From an uncultured Ruminococcus sp. (GTDB lineage Bacteria; Bacillota; Clostridia; Oscillospirales; Ruminococcaceae): DNA of 64,000 nucleotides. Under the pieces are notes generated by a model, which saw nothing but the letters and a program-made list of their open reading frames with translations, was not told the origin of the DNA and made no database searches. Numbering within the stretch: position 1 is the first letter of the stretch; each line of letters starts with the position of its first letter. Both the position numbers and the translations under genes were made by a program. This document shows positions 17,831 through 26,218 of the stretch, piece after piece. The DNA lies in contig CACZPI010000115.1 of assembly GCA_902783005.1 (NCBI GenBank), positions 1-64,000 on the forward strand, in the 5' to 3' direction.

Positions 17831-18673
17831 TTACAGACGGATAAAATGCGGCTCGTGACGGATGAAGAAGCATACCTTGTCGAACCCGCAGGCTCCGGCC
17901 AATGCGGCGCCGTCCGCAATGCCTGCCCCGACATCCTCCGGACGATGTGCATCCGAGCCAAGGGTCAGGACGCTGCCGCCGAGGTCTTTATACAGCCGCA
18001 GCAGCGCTTCATCCGGGAAGGGCTTGCCGTACTTCTGGCGATAGCCGGAGGTATTCAGCTCAATGCCCTTGCCGCCGGCAATGACTGTCCGGAAAATCTC
18101 CGCAATACGTTCGCGGTATCTGGCTTCGTTGATCGCGATGCCCGCATCCCCGCAGATGTAGCGCAGCGGATAGGTGATATGCCCGAGGACATCAAAGAAG
18201 CCCCATTTTGCGATGGCATAGAGCGCATCATAATACGCATCGAGCAGCGCTTCCGGATCCTCTCTGGTATAATCCAGGAAATAGAAATCGAGCTTGCCCT
18301 GCAGCTCATGCAGCGAAGCGATGGTGAAGTCCAGTCGCACATCCCGGTACAGACTCTCCGCAAGGGAGAAATCCGCATCCGGCTCGCCAAGCTCAATGCC
18401 GCTGACAAAGCGCAGGCTTCCTCCGGCAAGCATCCGGGCACGGCGGTTCTGCTCCATCGCCTGCTCCCAGCGGGCGGCGTAGTCGTAGAAATCCTCCTCG
18501 TTGCGCGGCTGTGTGCCGTAAAAGCCCTGAGAATACCAGCGGCACAGCTCGATGTGGTCTGTCACGGCAAAGACCGGCAGCGCCATCTCCTGTGCGGCAC
18601 GAAGCATCTCACCGAGGGCGGCATCGCTGTCGGGAGACAGATTGGTGTGGGTATGTAGATCCATTGGCAGCAT
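17831..18673 (-). CDS. PHP-domain phosphatase, histidinol-phosphatase type
   Basis: The 280-residue protein starts MLPMDLHTHTNLSPDSD, the first metal-binding motif of PHP hydrolases. It also has FAVTDHIELC, FTIASLHELQGK and a late GSDAHRPEDVG with the final ligands. It resembles HisJ, which makes histidinol from its phosphate. No his genes are nearby, so the substrate is inferred. The start at 18673 follows AAAGGAG by nine bases. The Lrp-type gene lies 53 bases downstream on the same strand. Confidence 0.8.
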   Translation of the reverse strand: MLPMDLHTHTNLSPDSDAALGEMLRAAQEMALPVFAVTDHIELCRWYSQGFYGTQPRNEEDFYDYAARWEQAMEQNRRARMLAGGSLRFVSGIELGEPDADFSLAESLYRDVRLDFTIASLHELQGKLDFYFLDYTREDPEALLDAYYDALYAIAKWGFFDVLGHITYPLRYICGDAGIAINEARYRERIAEIFRTVIAGGKGIELNTSGYRQKYGKPFPDEALLRLYKDLGGSVLTLGSDAHRPEDVGAGIADGAALAGACGFDKVCFFIRHEPHFIRL

Positions 18674-18831
18674 GATCCTGCACTCCTTTCCGGATAGGTA
18701 TACAGTTCTTATTATACCACATCTGAACAGATTTGGCTATAGAATTTCAGGATTTTTTTCAAAATGCACGGAATTTTTTCTGCTGCATACAATAGCATTG
18801 TACGATATTCGAGGAAAATGGAGGGATTTTG

Positions 18832-19185
18832 ATGAACAGTCTGGTTCTGATCGGTGTCGTGCTCCTTGGCTGCATCGGCCTTGCCATTGCGGCGGCGCTG
18901 CTGTACACCCCGTCGCAGCCGGCCGTGCAGCGCAGGCTCACGCCCTTTGCCGTGCTGCCGGTTCCGGAGGATACCCCGGCAGTACGGGCATTTCTGCATG
19001 AGCTTGCCGCGCAGGTGGCATGGATGGATGCCTCCGTGCTGCGCTCGGTGATCCTTGTGTACCCGGAGAAAGCCCCGGCGGTGCAGGCATTGTGTGAGGA
19101 AATGGCACAGAATTACGAGGTATTCATGGCCATGTCCTTCGCGCAGGTCACCGCCGTTGTGGAAAAGGAGCTGGATGCACCGTAA
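18832..19185 (+). CDS. Small hypothetical membrane protein
   Basis: The 117-residue protein has one N-terminal membrane helix (about 3-25) and a soluble helical remainder (EDTPAVRAFLHELAAQ, ALCEEMAQNYEVFM). It has no recognisable family. ATG 18832 follows GGAGGGATTTT. It stands alone between leftward genes and ends at a hairpin. The only safe prediction is an anchored protein with its C-terminal part in the cytoplasm or outside. Confidence 0.65.
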   Translation: MNSLVLIGVVLLGCIGLAIAAALLYTPSQPAVQRRLTPFAVLPVPEDTPAVRAFLHELAAQVAWMDASVLRSVILVYPEKAPAVQALCEEMAQNYEVFMAMSFAQVTAVVEKELDAP

Positions 19186-19189
19186 AAAA

Positions 19190-19218
19190 GCCTGGCACCC
19201 CAGAAAGGCGTGCCAGGC
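19190..19218. terminator. Terminator, mainly for the leftward flavin reductase unit
   Basis: GCCTGGCAC (19190-19198) pairs perfectly with GTGCCAGGC (19210-19218). The reverse strand continues TTTTTT, so it ends leftward transcription best; rightward it is weaker. Confidence 0.75.
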
Positions 19219-19226
19219 ATTGTCCT

Positions 19227-19793
19227 TTATCTTCGTTTCTTTCTGACGGAGAATCCGAAATCCCCGCATTTGCGGCCGATCGCGAAATATTCCCCGTGCG
19301 CATACGCAAGGAGCCCTGCCTGCTGGAGGTTGAGCTTGCCCTTGGAATCAATCAGGCGTTCCTCGACCTGTACCGCCGTGATCTCTGCCAGGAACATCGT
19401 ATGCGTGCCAAGGGGCTTTGCCTCCGTGACACGACATTCCAGGCTCACAGGACAGTCGGCCAGCACCGGGGCGCTCACTGTCTCCCCGGGAAGCAGCTCC
19501 AGATGGCAGCGCTCGATCTTGTTGAGCTTCGCACCGGTTTTCATGCCGCAGAAATCCACCGTTTTTGCCATTGCGGAGGTGGGGAGATTGATGACGAATT
19601 CCCCGGTTCTCTCAATGATGCCGTAGGAATGCCGCTGCGGCCGGACAGAGACATAGGTCATGGCCGGATGGGTGCAGACGATCCCCGTCCACGCCACAGT
19701 CAGCACATTCGGCTCCTCCATTGTCCCGCAGGTCACCAGCGCAGGCGGGACGGGCGCCAGCAAGGCACCGCCGCGCCAGACTGCCTTTGCCAT
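19227..19793 (-). CDS. Flavin reductase-like FMN-binding protein
   Basis: The 188-residue protein fits the flavin reductase-like split-barrel family. It has an N-terminal PALVTCG with VLTVAWTGIVCTHPAM, then the GEFVINLP segment, and ends with HGEYFAIGRKCGDFGFSV. Members bind FMN and either reduce it with NAD(P)H or act as small redox proteins. Its ATG overlaps the gpsA stop by one base. It lies at the downstream end of a block rich in flavin proteins, which fits a redox role. Confidence 0.85.
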   Translation of the reverse strand: MAKAVWRGGALLAPVPPALVTCGTMEEPNVLTVAWTGIVCTHPAMTYVSVRPQRHSYGIIERTGEFVINLPTSAMAKTVDFCGMKTGAKLNKIERCHLELLPGETVSAPVLADCPVSLECRVTEAKPLGTHTMFLAEITAVQVEERLIDSKGKLNLQQAGLLAYAHGEYFAIGRKCGDFGFSVRKKRR

Positions 19794-20836
19794 CAGTATT
19801 CGTCTCCCGGTGCGCGGCTTACGTCATTAAGCTGTTCGAGCGTCATGTAATGCTCGCATTCATGCCGGTTCGGTCTGCCCATGAGCTTGCGCATGGATTC
19901 GCGCACATCGCCGTTCTCATACAGCAGATGGTACAGCTCCGTGGTGATCGGCATTTCCACGCCCTTGGCCTTTGCCAGGTGATAGGCCACATCCGTGCAG
20001 TAATAGCCCTCGACCGTGCCGACCTGACGCACGGCTTCCTCCGGGGAAACGCCCTGTCCGATCAGAATGCCCGCTCTGCGGTTGCGGCTGTGCATGCTGG
20101 TGCAGGTCACGATCAGATCACCGATGCCGGTCAGTCCCGCAAAGGTATCCAGCTCTGCCCCCATTGCCATGCCCAGCAGCGTGATCTCATGAATGCCGCG
20201 CGTCATGACGGCAGCCTTGGTATTGTCACCGAAGCCCAGTCCGTCACTGATGCCGCAGCCAAGGGCAATGATGTTCTTCATCGCACCGCCCAGCTCGCAT
20301 CCGGTCACATCCGCATTGACGTACAGGCGCAGCGTTCCGGTCGTGAAAAGATCCTGGATGTATTCGGCATACTGCACATCCTTGCAGGCAACTGCGACCG
20401 TCGTCGGAATGCCGATGCTCAGCTCCTCCGCATGGGACGGGCCTGTCAGCACGACGACCGGATTGTGCGGGCATTCCTCCGTCAGCACCTCGCTCATGCG
20501 CTTGAAGGAATCCTTTTCCAGTCCCTTCGAGGTGCAGACAATGACCGTCTTTTCCGACAGGAACGGTGCCACCTCTGCTGCCACGCTGCGCACAAAAGAA
20601 GACGGAATGCCGCAGATGACAACATCCTTGTCCGTGATGCAGTTCTTATCCGAGGACAGGAGAATGTCTGCCGGGATCTTCACACCCGGGAGCTTGGAGG
20701 ATTCCCCTGTCTTGCGGATCTCGTCAAGCTCCTCCGGGAACTTTGACCAGACCGTGACCTGATGTCCTGCATTGCGGCTCATGACCGCAAGTGCGAGTCC
20801 GAATGCACCGGATCCCAAAATCGTAATCTCTGCCAT
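19793..20836 (-). CDS. gpsA: Glycerol-3-phosphate dehydrogenase [NAD(P)+]
   Basis: The 347-residue enzyme makes sn-glycerol-3-phosphate from dihydroxyacetone phosphate for phospholipid synthesis. The dinucleotide fold is at the N terminus (ILGSGAFGLALA). Later motifs include TSKGLEKD, LTGPSHAEE and NIIALGCGISDGLGFGDNTKAA with the catalytic lysine region. The length is typical. It follows the EetB-like gene by 76 bases and is coupled to the flavin reductase gene downstream. Confidence 0.96.
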   Translation of the reverse strand: MAEITILGSGAFGLALAVMSRNAGHQVTVWSKFPEELDEIRKTGESSKLPGVKIPADILLSSDKNCITDKDVVICGIPSSFVRSVAAEVAPFLSEKTVIVCTSKGLEKDSFKRMSEVLTEECPHNPVVVLTGPSHAEELSIGIPTTVAVACKDVQYAEYIQDLFTTGTLRLYVNADVTGCELGGAMKNIIALGCGISDGLGFGDNTKAAVMTRGIHEITLLGMAMGAELDTFAGLTGIGDLIVTCTSMHSRNRRAGILIGQGVSPEEAVRQVGTVEGYYCTDVAYHLAKAKGVEMPITTELYHLLYENGDVRESMRKLMGRPNRHECEHYMTLEQLNDVSRAPGDEY

Positions 20837-20912
20837 AGTAATGACCTGCCTTTCTGCGGGGTATCATCCCCATTGTTATCATGTTAGTGCCGGATCCCTC
20901 CGGAATGTTACA

Positions 20913-21419
20913 TCACGCCGGCGGCTTCCGGTCAATGCGTGCCACAAGCATCTGTGCGCACAATCCCGTAAATGCACCCGCGATGCAGCCGGTAAACAGC
21001 AGCACCGGGATATAGCTGACGATCACGGCGGTCTTCATCAGCACCATTGCCGCAAGGATCTGCCCGGTATTGTGGAAGATCGCACCGAGAACGCTGCACA
21101 GCCAGATCCATTTCGGTGGAATGAACCGGCGCACAGCCAGCATGCCGATCAGGCACAGCGCCGCCCCCGCAGCACTGTAGAGAATGGCCGACGGCCGGCC
21201 GGCAAACATGGATCCGAGCAGGATCCTGCACAGGACGATCAGCGCCGTTTCTTCGGGCTTGTAGCGGAAGACCGCATAGACCGTGATGATGTTGGCCAGT
21301 CCGAGCTTGACGCCGGGGATCGGTACCAGATCCGGAATGCGCAGTTCAATGACAAAAATAATAAGTGCAGCAGCCGTCAGCAGCGCAAGCTCTGTCAGGC
21401 GTCTGGTCGTGAGCTTCAT
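20913..21419 (-). CDS. Gx transporter-family membrane protein, EetB-like
   Basis: The 168-residue protein has five or so hydrophobic helices and the features of the Gx transporter family, also annotated as heptaprenyl diphosphate synthase component I (LVPIPGVKLGLANIITVYAV, and a late FTGLCAQ). In Listeria-type flavin-based electron transfer loci a protein of this family is called EetB, a membrane protein needed for electron export. The ATG at 21419 overlaps the EetA-like stop by four bases. The link to electron transfer rests on the neighbours apbE and the FMN-binding gene. Confidence 0.8.
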   Translation of the reverse strand: MKLTTRRLTELALLTAAALIIFVIELRIPDLVPIPGVKLGLANIITVYAVFRYKPEETALIVLCRILLGSMFAGRPSAILYSAAGAALCLIGMLAVRRFIPPKWIWLCSVLGAIFHNTGQILAAMVLMKTAVIVSYIPVLLFTGCIAGAFTGLCAQMLVARIDRKPPA

Positions 21420-21775
21420 GAGACCTCCTGACTGTCCGCAAAGCGGATCACGAGCTTGTTGGGCAGGCAGACAATGGGCAGGTTTTCCGCCCGGAGCACA
21501 CCCATTTTCACACAGGTCTGATCCGGACATCCGGCCTCCTCCATGAAGATCTCCCCGCCGCGGACAGTGACCAGATTCCAGCTGTCTGCGCCCTCGATGC
21601 GGATGCTTCTGTCCTCCTCCGACGCCAGATCCACGGTATAGAGCACCTTCCCGTCCTGTACGATCTCCACCAGCACGGCATCCTGCGCCCGGAAATGCCC
21701 GGCCAGCATCCAAGCCCCGGAGCCGAGGAATACCAGTCCCGCAAATGCAGCGATTGCAGCCAAAGGCTTATTCAT
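21416..21775 (-). CDS. NusG domain II-containing membrane-anchored protein, EetA-like
   Basis: The 119-residue protein has one N-terminal helix (about 4-24) and an extracytoplasmic NusG domain II-type fold with the pair of cysteines in GCPDQTCVKMG, then IVCLPNKLVI. In flavin-based electron transfer loci a protein of this type, EetA, is paired with EetB. It overlaps the apbE stop by eight bases and the EetB-like start by four, so the three are translated as a block. The exact function of EetA proteins is not known. Confidence 0.8.
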   Translation of the reverse strand: MNKPLAAIAAFAGLVFLGSGAWMLAGHFRAQDAVLVEIVQDGKVLYTVDLASEEDRSIRIEGADSWNLVTVRGGEIFMEEAGCPDQTCVKMGVLRAENLPIVCLPNKLVIRFADSQEVS

Positions 21776-22787
21776 GGCTGATGACCTCCATCGGCATGGC
21801 AGAACGATTCGTGAAGGCATCTGCGATTCCCTCGGTCACAAGCAGTCTGCCGTCTTCCGTGACAAGGAGCATTTCAAATCCGCCGTCCCGCTGCCAGTGC
21901 GCCACAGCGTCCTGCGTCCCCTCCACGAAAAGCGCCGTGGAAAGCGCATCGCACTGCAATCCGCTGTCCCCGATGATTGTCACGGAGACAAGCCCGTTAT
22001 CGGCCGGCTCCCCGTCGGCCTTGTCGAGAATATGCCAGTATTTCTGTCCGTTTTCCTCGAAATAGCGTTCGTAATTGCCCGAGGTGATGACGGCCTGGTT
22101 TTCGATCTCCACCACGCCCATATTCTCCGAGGGCGAAAAGGGATCGACAATGCCGACCTTCCATTTCGAGCCGTCCGGCTTGCTGCCAAGCGCCTGCACA
22201 TTGCCGCCGAGGGAGACAATGGCCGATTCAGCGCCGCTCTCCCGGAAAATGCGAATGACCTCATCACTGGTGTACCCCTTGGCAAGGGCGCCGAGGTCGA
22301 TCTCCATGTCTGCCGGAAGGGTGACGGTATTCCCGTCAAGTCCGATCTTCGTGTAATCCACCTGTCCGAGCAGCGCATCAAGGGTGCTGCGTTCCGGAAC
22401 ATGCATTTCCCCGGTGGTAAAGCCCCATGCACACAGCACCGGATACAGCGAAATATCCAGCGCACCCCCGCTGGCATCCCCGATCTCCTGTGCCTTGCGG
22501 ATGAGCAAGGCGGTATCCTCGCTGACCTGTGTCGGTGCGCCCGCCGCATGATTCACGCGGGCAATATCGCTGCCGTCGATCGTAACGGAAAAAGTATTCT
22601 CCAGCGCTGCAATGCGGGCGGCTGCGGCATCAAGCGATGCGCCGTCATCGGTATTCCAGACCTTGAGCTGCATATAGGTATCCATTGCGAACAGATCGGT
22701 GCTGTATTCCTGCGGCTCCGACTTTGCGCAGCCTGTCAGGCATACGGCTGCAAGCACGGCGGCAGGCAGTATTCTGCGGTATGACAT
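21768..22787 (-). CDS. apbE: FAD:protein FMN transferase (ApbE lipoprotein)
   Basis: The 339-residue protein has a lipoprotein signal ending LTGC (Cys about 20) and the ApbE fold: STDLFAMDTYMQLKVW, ALDISLYPVLCAWGF, DLGALAKGYTSDEV and SLGGNVQALG. ApbE transfers FMN from FAD to a threonine or serine in Dxx(S/T)GA(T/S)-type motifs of exported proteins. Two candidate substrates are encoded immediately upstream, in the FMN-binding membrane protein and the surface protein. The start at 22787 follows GGAGG by six bases. It has its own promoter and leads the apbE-EetA-EetB block. Confidence 0.94.
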   Translation of the reverse strand: MSYRRILPAAVLAAVCLTGCAKSEPQEYSTDLFAMDTYMQLKVWNTDDGASLDAAAARIAALENTFSVTIDGSDIARVNHAAGAPTQVSEDTALLIRKAQEIGDASGGALDISLYPVLCAWGFTTGEMHVPERSTLDALLGQVDYTKIGLDGNTVTLPADMEIDLGALAKGYTSDEVIRIFRESGAESAIVSLGGNVQALGSKPDGSKWKVGIVDPFSPSENMGVVEIENQAVITSGNYERYFEENGQKYWHILDKADGEPADNGLVSVTIIGDSGLQCDALSTALFVEGTQDAVAHWQRDGGFEMLLVTEDGRLLVTEGIADAFTNRSAMPMEVISHE

Positions 22788-22818
22788 GTGATCCCTCCCG
22801 GATGATGTGTCAGCTTTC

Positions 22819-22847
22819 ATTATAGCACAATTCCTCTGAAAAAGCAA
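22819..22847 (-). promoter_or_regulatory. Promoter of apbE
   Basis: Leftward TTGCTT (22847-22842), a 17-base spacer and TATAAT (22824-22819) lie 31 bases before the apbE ATG, directly after the terminator of the upstream gene. Confidence 0.6.
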
Positions 22848-22868
22848 ATGGGGGCAGATACCCCCATT
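22847..22868 (-). terminator. Terminator after the FMN-binding membrane protein gene
   Basis: AATGGGGG (22868-22861 on the reverse strand) pairs with CCCCCATT (22854-22847), followed by TGCTTTTT. It partly insulates the FMN-binding gene from apbE. Confidence 0.75.
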
Positions 22869-22872
22869 GTGC

Positions 22873-24288
22873 TTATTTTCTGGCGCTGTCCAGTGCATTG
22901 CGGACAGCTTCCTTCATGCCCTCCGCGGAGCGCGTGGCACCGCAGACGGCATCAACATCCCAGTTCTGGGCTGCCATCATGCGATTGACGATCTCGCCCT
23001 CGGCCATCCAGTAGTAATCCGGATCGTCACCCCAGCCGGTGACGGAAATGCCCGTGATGACATCATTTTCAATGGTCACGCGCACATCGACATAGCCCTC
23101 GTAATCCTTCTCCGCATCCATCGGCGTGACACCGTGTCCGGTGAAGGTGCCGTTATTGTAAATATAGACCGGCTCCGGCTCGGTCGGCGCTTCCGTCTGC
23201 GGCTCCTCCGGCTGTACCGGATCGGCCTGGGCAGGCGCTTCGGGCTGATCGGCGGCGGGTGCTTCGGTCACAGCAGGCGCCTCGCCGGATTCTGCTGTCG
23301 TTTCGGAAGGCGCTTCGGTTCCGGTCGTCTCCTCCGTTTCCGCAGTCGTCTCCGTTTCGGAGGAAATTTCCGTTTCCTCTGCCTGTGCCGTCGTAGTTTC
23401 CGCAGATGCCGCAGCGCTCGCGGCAGTTTCTGTCATTGTCTCCGTGACCGTCTCGGATGCGGCAGGAGGTGCCGTTGTCTCCGCAGGCGTTTCTGCCGCC
23501 AGGGAAGGCTTGGTATTTCTGGAGACAATGCCCAGTGTTCCGACGCAGAGAATCAGCGCGGCAACGCTGACGGCATTCAGAAGTGCCCGTGTCTCCGGCT
23601 TGCGCTTCTGGACATACAGCTTGCGCAGACGCAGCACGGCATAGCCCAGGAATACCAGGGAGTACACGATCACCGACAGCATGGCACCGTCACGGCCGGC
23701 TCTGGCTCGGGGAATGAAGATCACCATGACATGAAGATAGATCAGCGCATAGAACACATAGGCCGCACGCTGGATATTCTTCCAGGTCTTCGGCTTCATC
23801 TTTTTGCGGATCGCCTTGAAGGAAATGACCGTCAGCGGGAGCATGATGACCATGAGGAGCACACAGACGATGCAGGTCACGACAAAATCCGCAGACGGGC
23901 TGCGGCCGGCTTCACTGAATTTCACAAGGCGCTGAATATAGGTCACGCTCCAGGTAACGGCATGGGAAACCGTCACGATCGCCGCAAAGATCGAAAGCTC
24001 CCCGCGTGCCGGCATCAGCTTTTTGATCGGCGCAGAGCCGACCGGCATGGCACCGGCATAGGCCACCACGCACCAGAGCGCTGCCGCCAGCGCACCTCGG
24101 GTAAAAATGCCGATGACATATTTCTGAATGACCGGGTTGACCAAGGAGAGGTCTGCCTGTCCGAGCAGGATCATGCCCACGGTCACGACGGCGGCGCCGA
24201 TGTAGAACGGCACCGGATTTTTCCGCAGCGGCTCCGCGCAAAACCATGCAAACAGAGCGGCTGCAATAACAGCTATCAGGAACAGCAT
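22873..24288 (-). CDS. Ferric-reductase-like membrane protein fused to an FMN-binding domain
   Basis: The 471-residue protein has about eight membrane helices in residues 1-245. Histidines in two helices (TVSHAVTW, YLHVMV) suggest haem ligands of the MsrQ/ferric reductase type. A T/E/A/P-rich linker (about 255-355) follows, then an extracytoplasmic FMN_bind domain (about 358-468). The flavinylation motif is DAVCGAT (446-452), so Thr 452 is the predicted covalent FMN site. The architecture suggests electron flow from membrane quinol or haem to an external flavin. apbE follows directly. The start at 24288 is preceded by GGAGACATCT. Haem binding is inferred. Confidence 0.85.
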   Translation of the reverse strand: MLFLIAVIAAALFAWFCAEPLRKNPVPFYIGAAVVTVGMILLGQADLSLVNPVIQKYVIGIFTRGALAAALWCVVAYAGAMPVGSAPIKKLMPARGELSIFAAIVTVSHAVTWSVTYIQRLVKFSEAGRSPSADFVVTCIVCVLLMVIMLPLTVISFKAIRKKMKPKTWKNIQRAAYVFYALIYLHVMVIFIPRARAGRDGAMLSVIVYSLVFLGYAVLRLRKLYVQKRKPETRALLNAVSVAALILCVGTLGIVSRNTKPSLAAETPAETTAPPAASETVTETMTETAASAAASAETTTAQAEETEISSETETTAETEETTGTEAPSETTAESGEAPAVTEAPAADQPEAPAQADPVQPEEPQTEAPTEPEPVYIYNNGTFTGHGVTPMDAEKDYEGYVDVRVTIENDVITGISVTGWGDDPDYYWMAEGEIVNRMMAAQNWDVDAVCGATRSAEGMKEAVRNALDSARK

Positions 24289-24385
24289 AGATGTCTCCTA
24301 TCTGCAATTCCCCCCTGCTTGTTGCGCAGAGGGGAACCGCTTTCATTTTTTTGAAAGGAATGAACAAACTGAAAGATGACAGGGA

Positions 24386-25915
24386 TCAGTCTCTCTTCTT
24401 GCAAACCGCTGCTGCGCCAAGCATTGCTGCGGCTGCCGCTGCAGCTGCGATCGGCATTGCGGAAGCATCACCGGTCTTCGGGCTGCCGCCGGAGGCAGCA
24501 GTCGTGGTCGTGCCGGCTGTGGTCTTGGCAGCAGTGGTCGTTGTGCCGGCTGTCGTAGAAGTGGTTGCGGCAGTAGTAGCCGTGGTCTCGGCCGTGGTCT
24601 CCTGTGCGGTGGAGAAGGTGTAATCGGTCGAATAGCCGGTGGACTGTACCGTAATGGTATAGTTGCCGGAGCCGTCAAAGACTGCGGTTTCACCGGACTT
24701 GGCATCGAACAGCACCTCGCCGGTCGCCGCATCAATGACCGTAGTGCCGCGCCTGCCGGTCTTGTAGGTCGCATCGCCTACGGTAACGGCGGTGATATTC
24801 TTCAGGAAGTTTGCGGCATCTGCCTCGGTAAAGCCGTCGGCAGCCACCAGCTTGCCGTCCTGGTACTTCACCGGAATGTCAGCCGTTGCCAGCGTGAAGG
24901 TGCCGCGTACATCGGCATACTTGCCGTTCGTATCGGACACGGTCAGCGTGTAGCTGCCGGGCTGTGCGCCGGTGTAGGTAACGGTATTGCCCGAAACGCT
25001 GAATCCGTCTGCCACGCTGGCGGACTGTGCGAAATCTGCCGGGAACTTGCTGTTGTCAAAGGTCACGCTGCCGTCACCGGATTTGCCGCTCTCTACGGTC
25101 ACATCCTTGGTGAAGATCACCGGCAGGTATGCATTCGTTGTCACCGTGCGGTAGCCGTCAAGGGTGAAGAAGGTCACCTCGGTCACGGTCGCGCCGTTGG
25201 TGGGGTAGTAATCCGGATTGTCGATGTTGTTGCCGTGCGTCGTGGTCACATAGCCGACAGACCATGCGATCTCACCCTTCGGTCTCCACAGGTTCTCCAG
25301 CGCACGCATGCCGTAGAAATTGCCGTCCGCGGTCTTGACAATGGCGCCGTATACATCGGCATCCTGCGGATAATTGGCAACCTCAAGCTGATAGTCACCG
25401 TAGTTGGTCTGGGTCTGTACCTTGACATCGCCGCCGATGTCCTTGGCGCCGTCGGTATCCACCAGCTTGCCGACGCTGATCTTGCCGTTGGCAACGGTGA
25501 CTTCCTTGTAGGCAGCCGGCTGTGCATCCAGCGCGGTGAAGCCATAGGCAGAGGTCAGGTATTCAACATCATCCGAGGATACGGCTACCGGATAAACCAC
25601 GCCGAGGATCGTTCCGCCGCCCTCCGGATTGGCCTCGCAGTAGGTGCCGGCAGAAAGGCCGCCGGACTTCCAGACGCCGTCCTCACCGACAGAACCGGTC
25701 TGGTTGCCGCTCCACTTGTTGGCGGTTGCGGAGGAAACCGCATCGACCTCGACATCGGCATTGGCTGCGCCTTCAAATTCTGCCTTGAAAAAGTCGGCAT
25801 AGGGGATCTGCATGGTACCGTAGACGGTATCCGCAGCAGAAGCAGTGATCGGCATTGCCGCCAGCGCAGAAGCACACAGCGTTGCTGCCGTCAGAACAGA
25901 TGTAAGTTTCTTCAT
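24386..25915 (-). CDS. Sortase-anchored surface protein with an FMN-binding-like motif
   Basis: The 509-residue protein has a signal peptide (1-28) and an N-terminal region with DAVSSAT (58-64), close to the ApbE target pattern Dxx(S/T)xA(T/S). Further beta-rich regions follow, resembling proteins annotated with Tp47-type domains. A T/A-rich stalk (about 440-476) precedes a sorting signal: SPKTG (478-482), a hydrophobic helix and CKKRD. SPKTG matches the (S/N)PxTG signals used by some clostridial class B sortases. It lies first in the redox locus, 97 bases before the FMN-binding gene, with a strong promoter. I infer a wall-bound redox or ligand-binding protein. Flavinylation is untested. Confidence 0.75.
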   Translation of the reverse strand: MKKLTSVLTAATLCASALAAMPITASAADTVYGTMQIPYADFFKAEFEGAANADVEVDAVSSATANKWSGNQTGSVGEDGVWKSGGLSAGTYCEANPEGGGTILGVVYPVAVSSDDVEYLTSAYGFTALDAQPAAYKEVTVANGKISVGKLVDTDGAKDIGGDVKVQTQTNYGDYQLEVANYPQDADVYGAIVKTADGNFYGMRALENLWRPKGEIAWSVGYVTTTHGNNIDNPDYYPTNGATVTEVTFFTLDGYRTVTTNAYLPVIFTKDVTVESGKSGDGSVTFDNSKFPADFAQSASVADGFSVSGNTVTYTGAQPGSYTLTVSDTNGKYADVRGTFTLATADIPVKYQDGKLVAADGFTEADAANFLKNITAVTVGDATYKTGRRGTTVIDAATGEVLFDAKSGETAVFDGSGNYTITVQSTGYSTDYTFSTAQETTAETTATTAATTSTTAGTTTTAAKTTAGTTTTAASGGSPKTGDASAMPIAAAAAAAAMLGAAAVCKKRD

Positions 25916-26043
25916 GGTGCATACTCTCCTTGCATTTAATATATGAAATTAGGATAAGCATACTGCATAAAAATATAACAAACAACGAATATATGTGAAT
26001 TTTACATTTTTAGTTAGTATACGCTTACCAATGTTCATTTGTA

Positions 26044-26072
26044 AGTATACCACATTGTCAAACGTTTGTCAA
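26044..26072 (-). promoter_or_regulatory. Promoter of the surface-protein gene with overlapping palindrome
   Basis: Leftward TTGACA (26072-26067), a 17-base spacer and TATACT (26049-26044) form a near-consensus promoter. An 18-bp palindrome with one mismatched pair (26055-26072, centred on CAAACGTTTG at 26059-26068) covers the -35 box and spacer. A TetR gene diverges from this region, so the palindrome is a likely repressor site. The rest of 25916-26218 holds this leader and the TetR promoter. Confidence 0.7.
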
Positions 26073-26159
26073 GCTATTTTTCCGCCGGCAACCGAAAAAG
26101 CATTCCCGCCGCCGGAGAAAATTTTTGTGCAGTTTTGTCAAGAATCGTTCCGGATCCGC

Positions 26160-26188
26160 TTGCATTCCGGCGCAGAATGTGGTATACT
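26160..26188 (+). promoter_or_regulatory. Promoter of the TetR gene
   Basis: TTGCAT (26160-26165), a 17-base spacer and TATACT (26183-26188) lie 30 bases before the TetR ATG. Confidence 0.7.
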
Positions 26189-26218
26189 GAAAAAAACGCA
26201 TGAACGAGGTGTCCGACT

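Noticed and set aside
22788..22872. FMN riboswitch before apbE
   Set aside because: The gap is 85 bases and holds a terminator and a promoter only.
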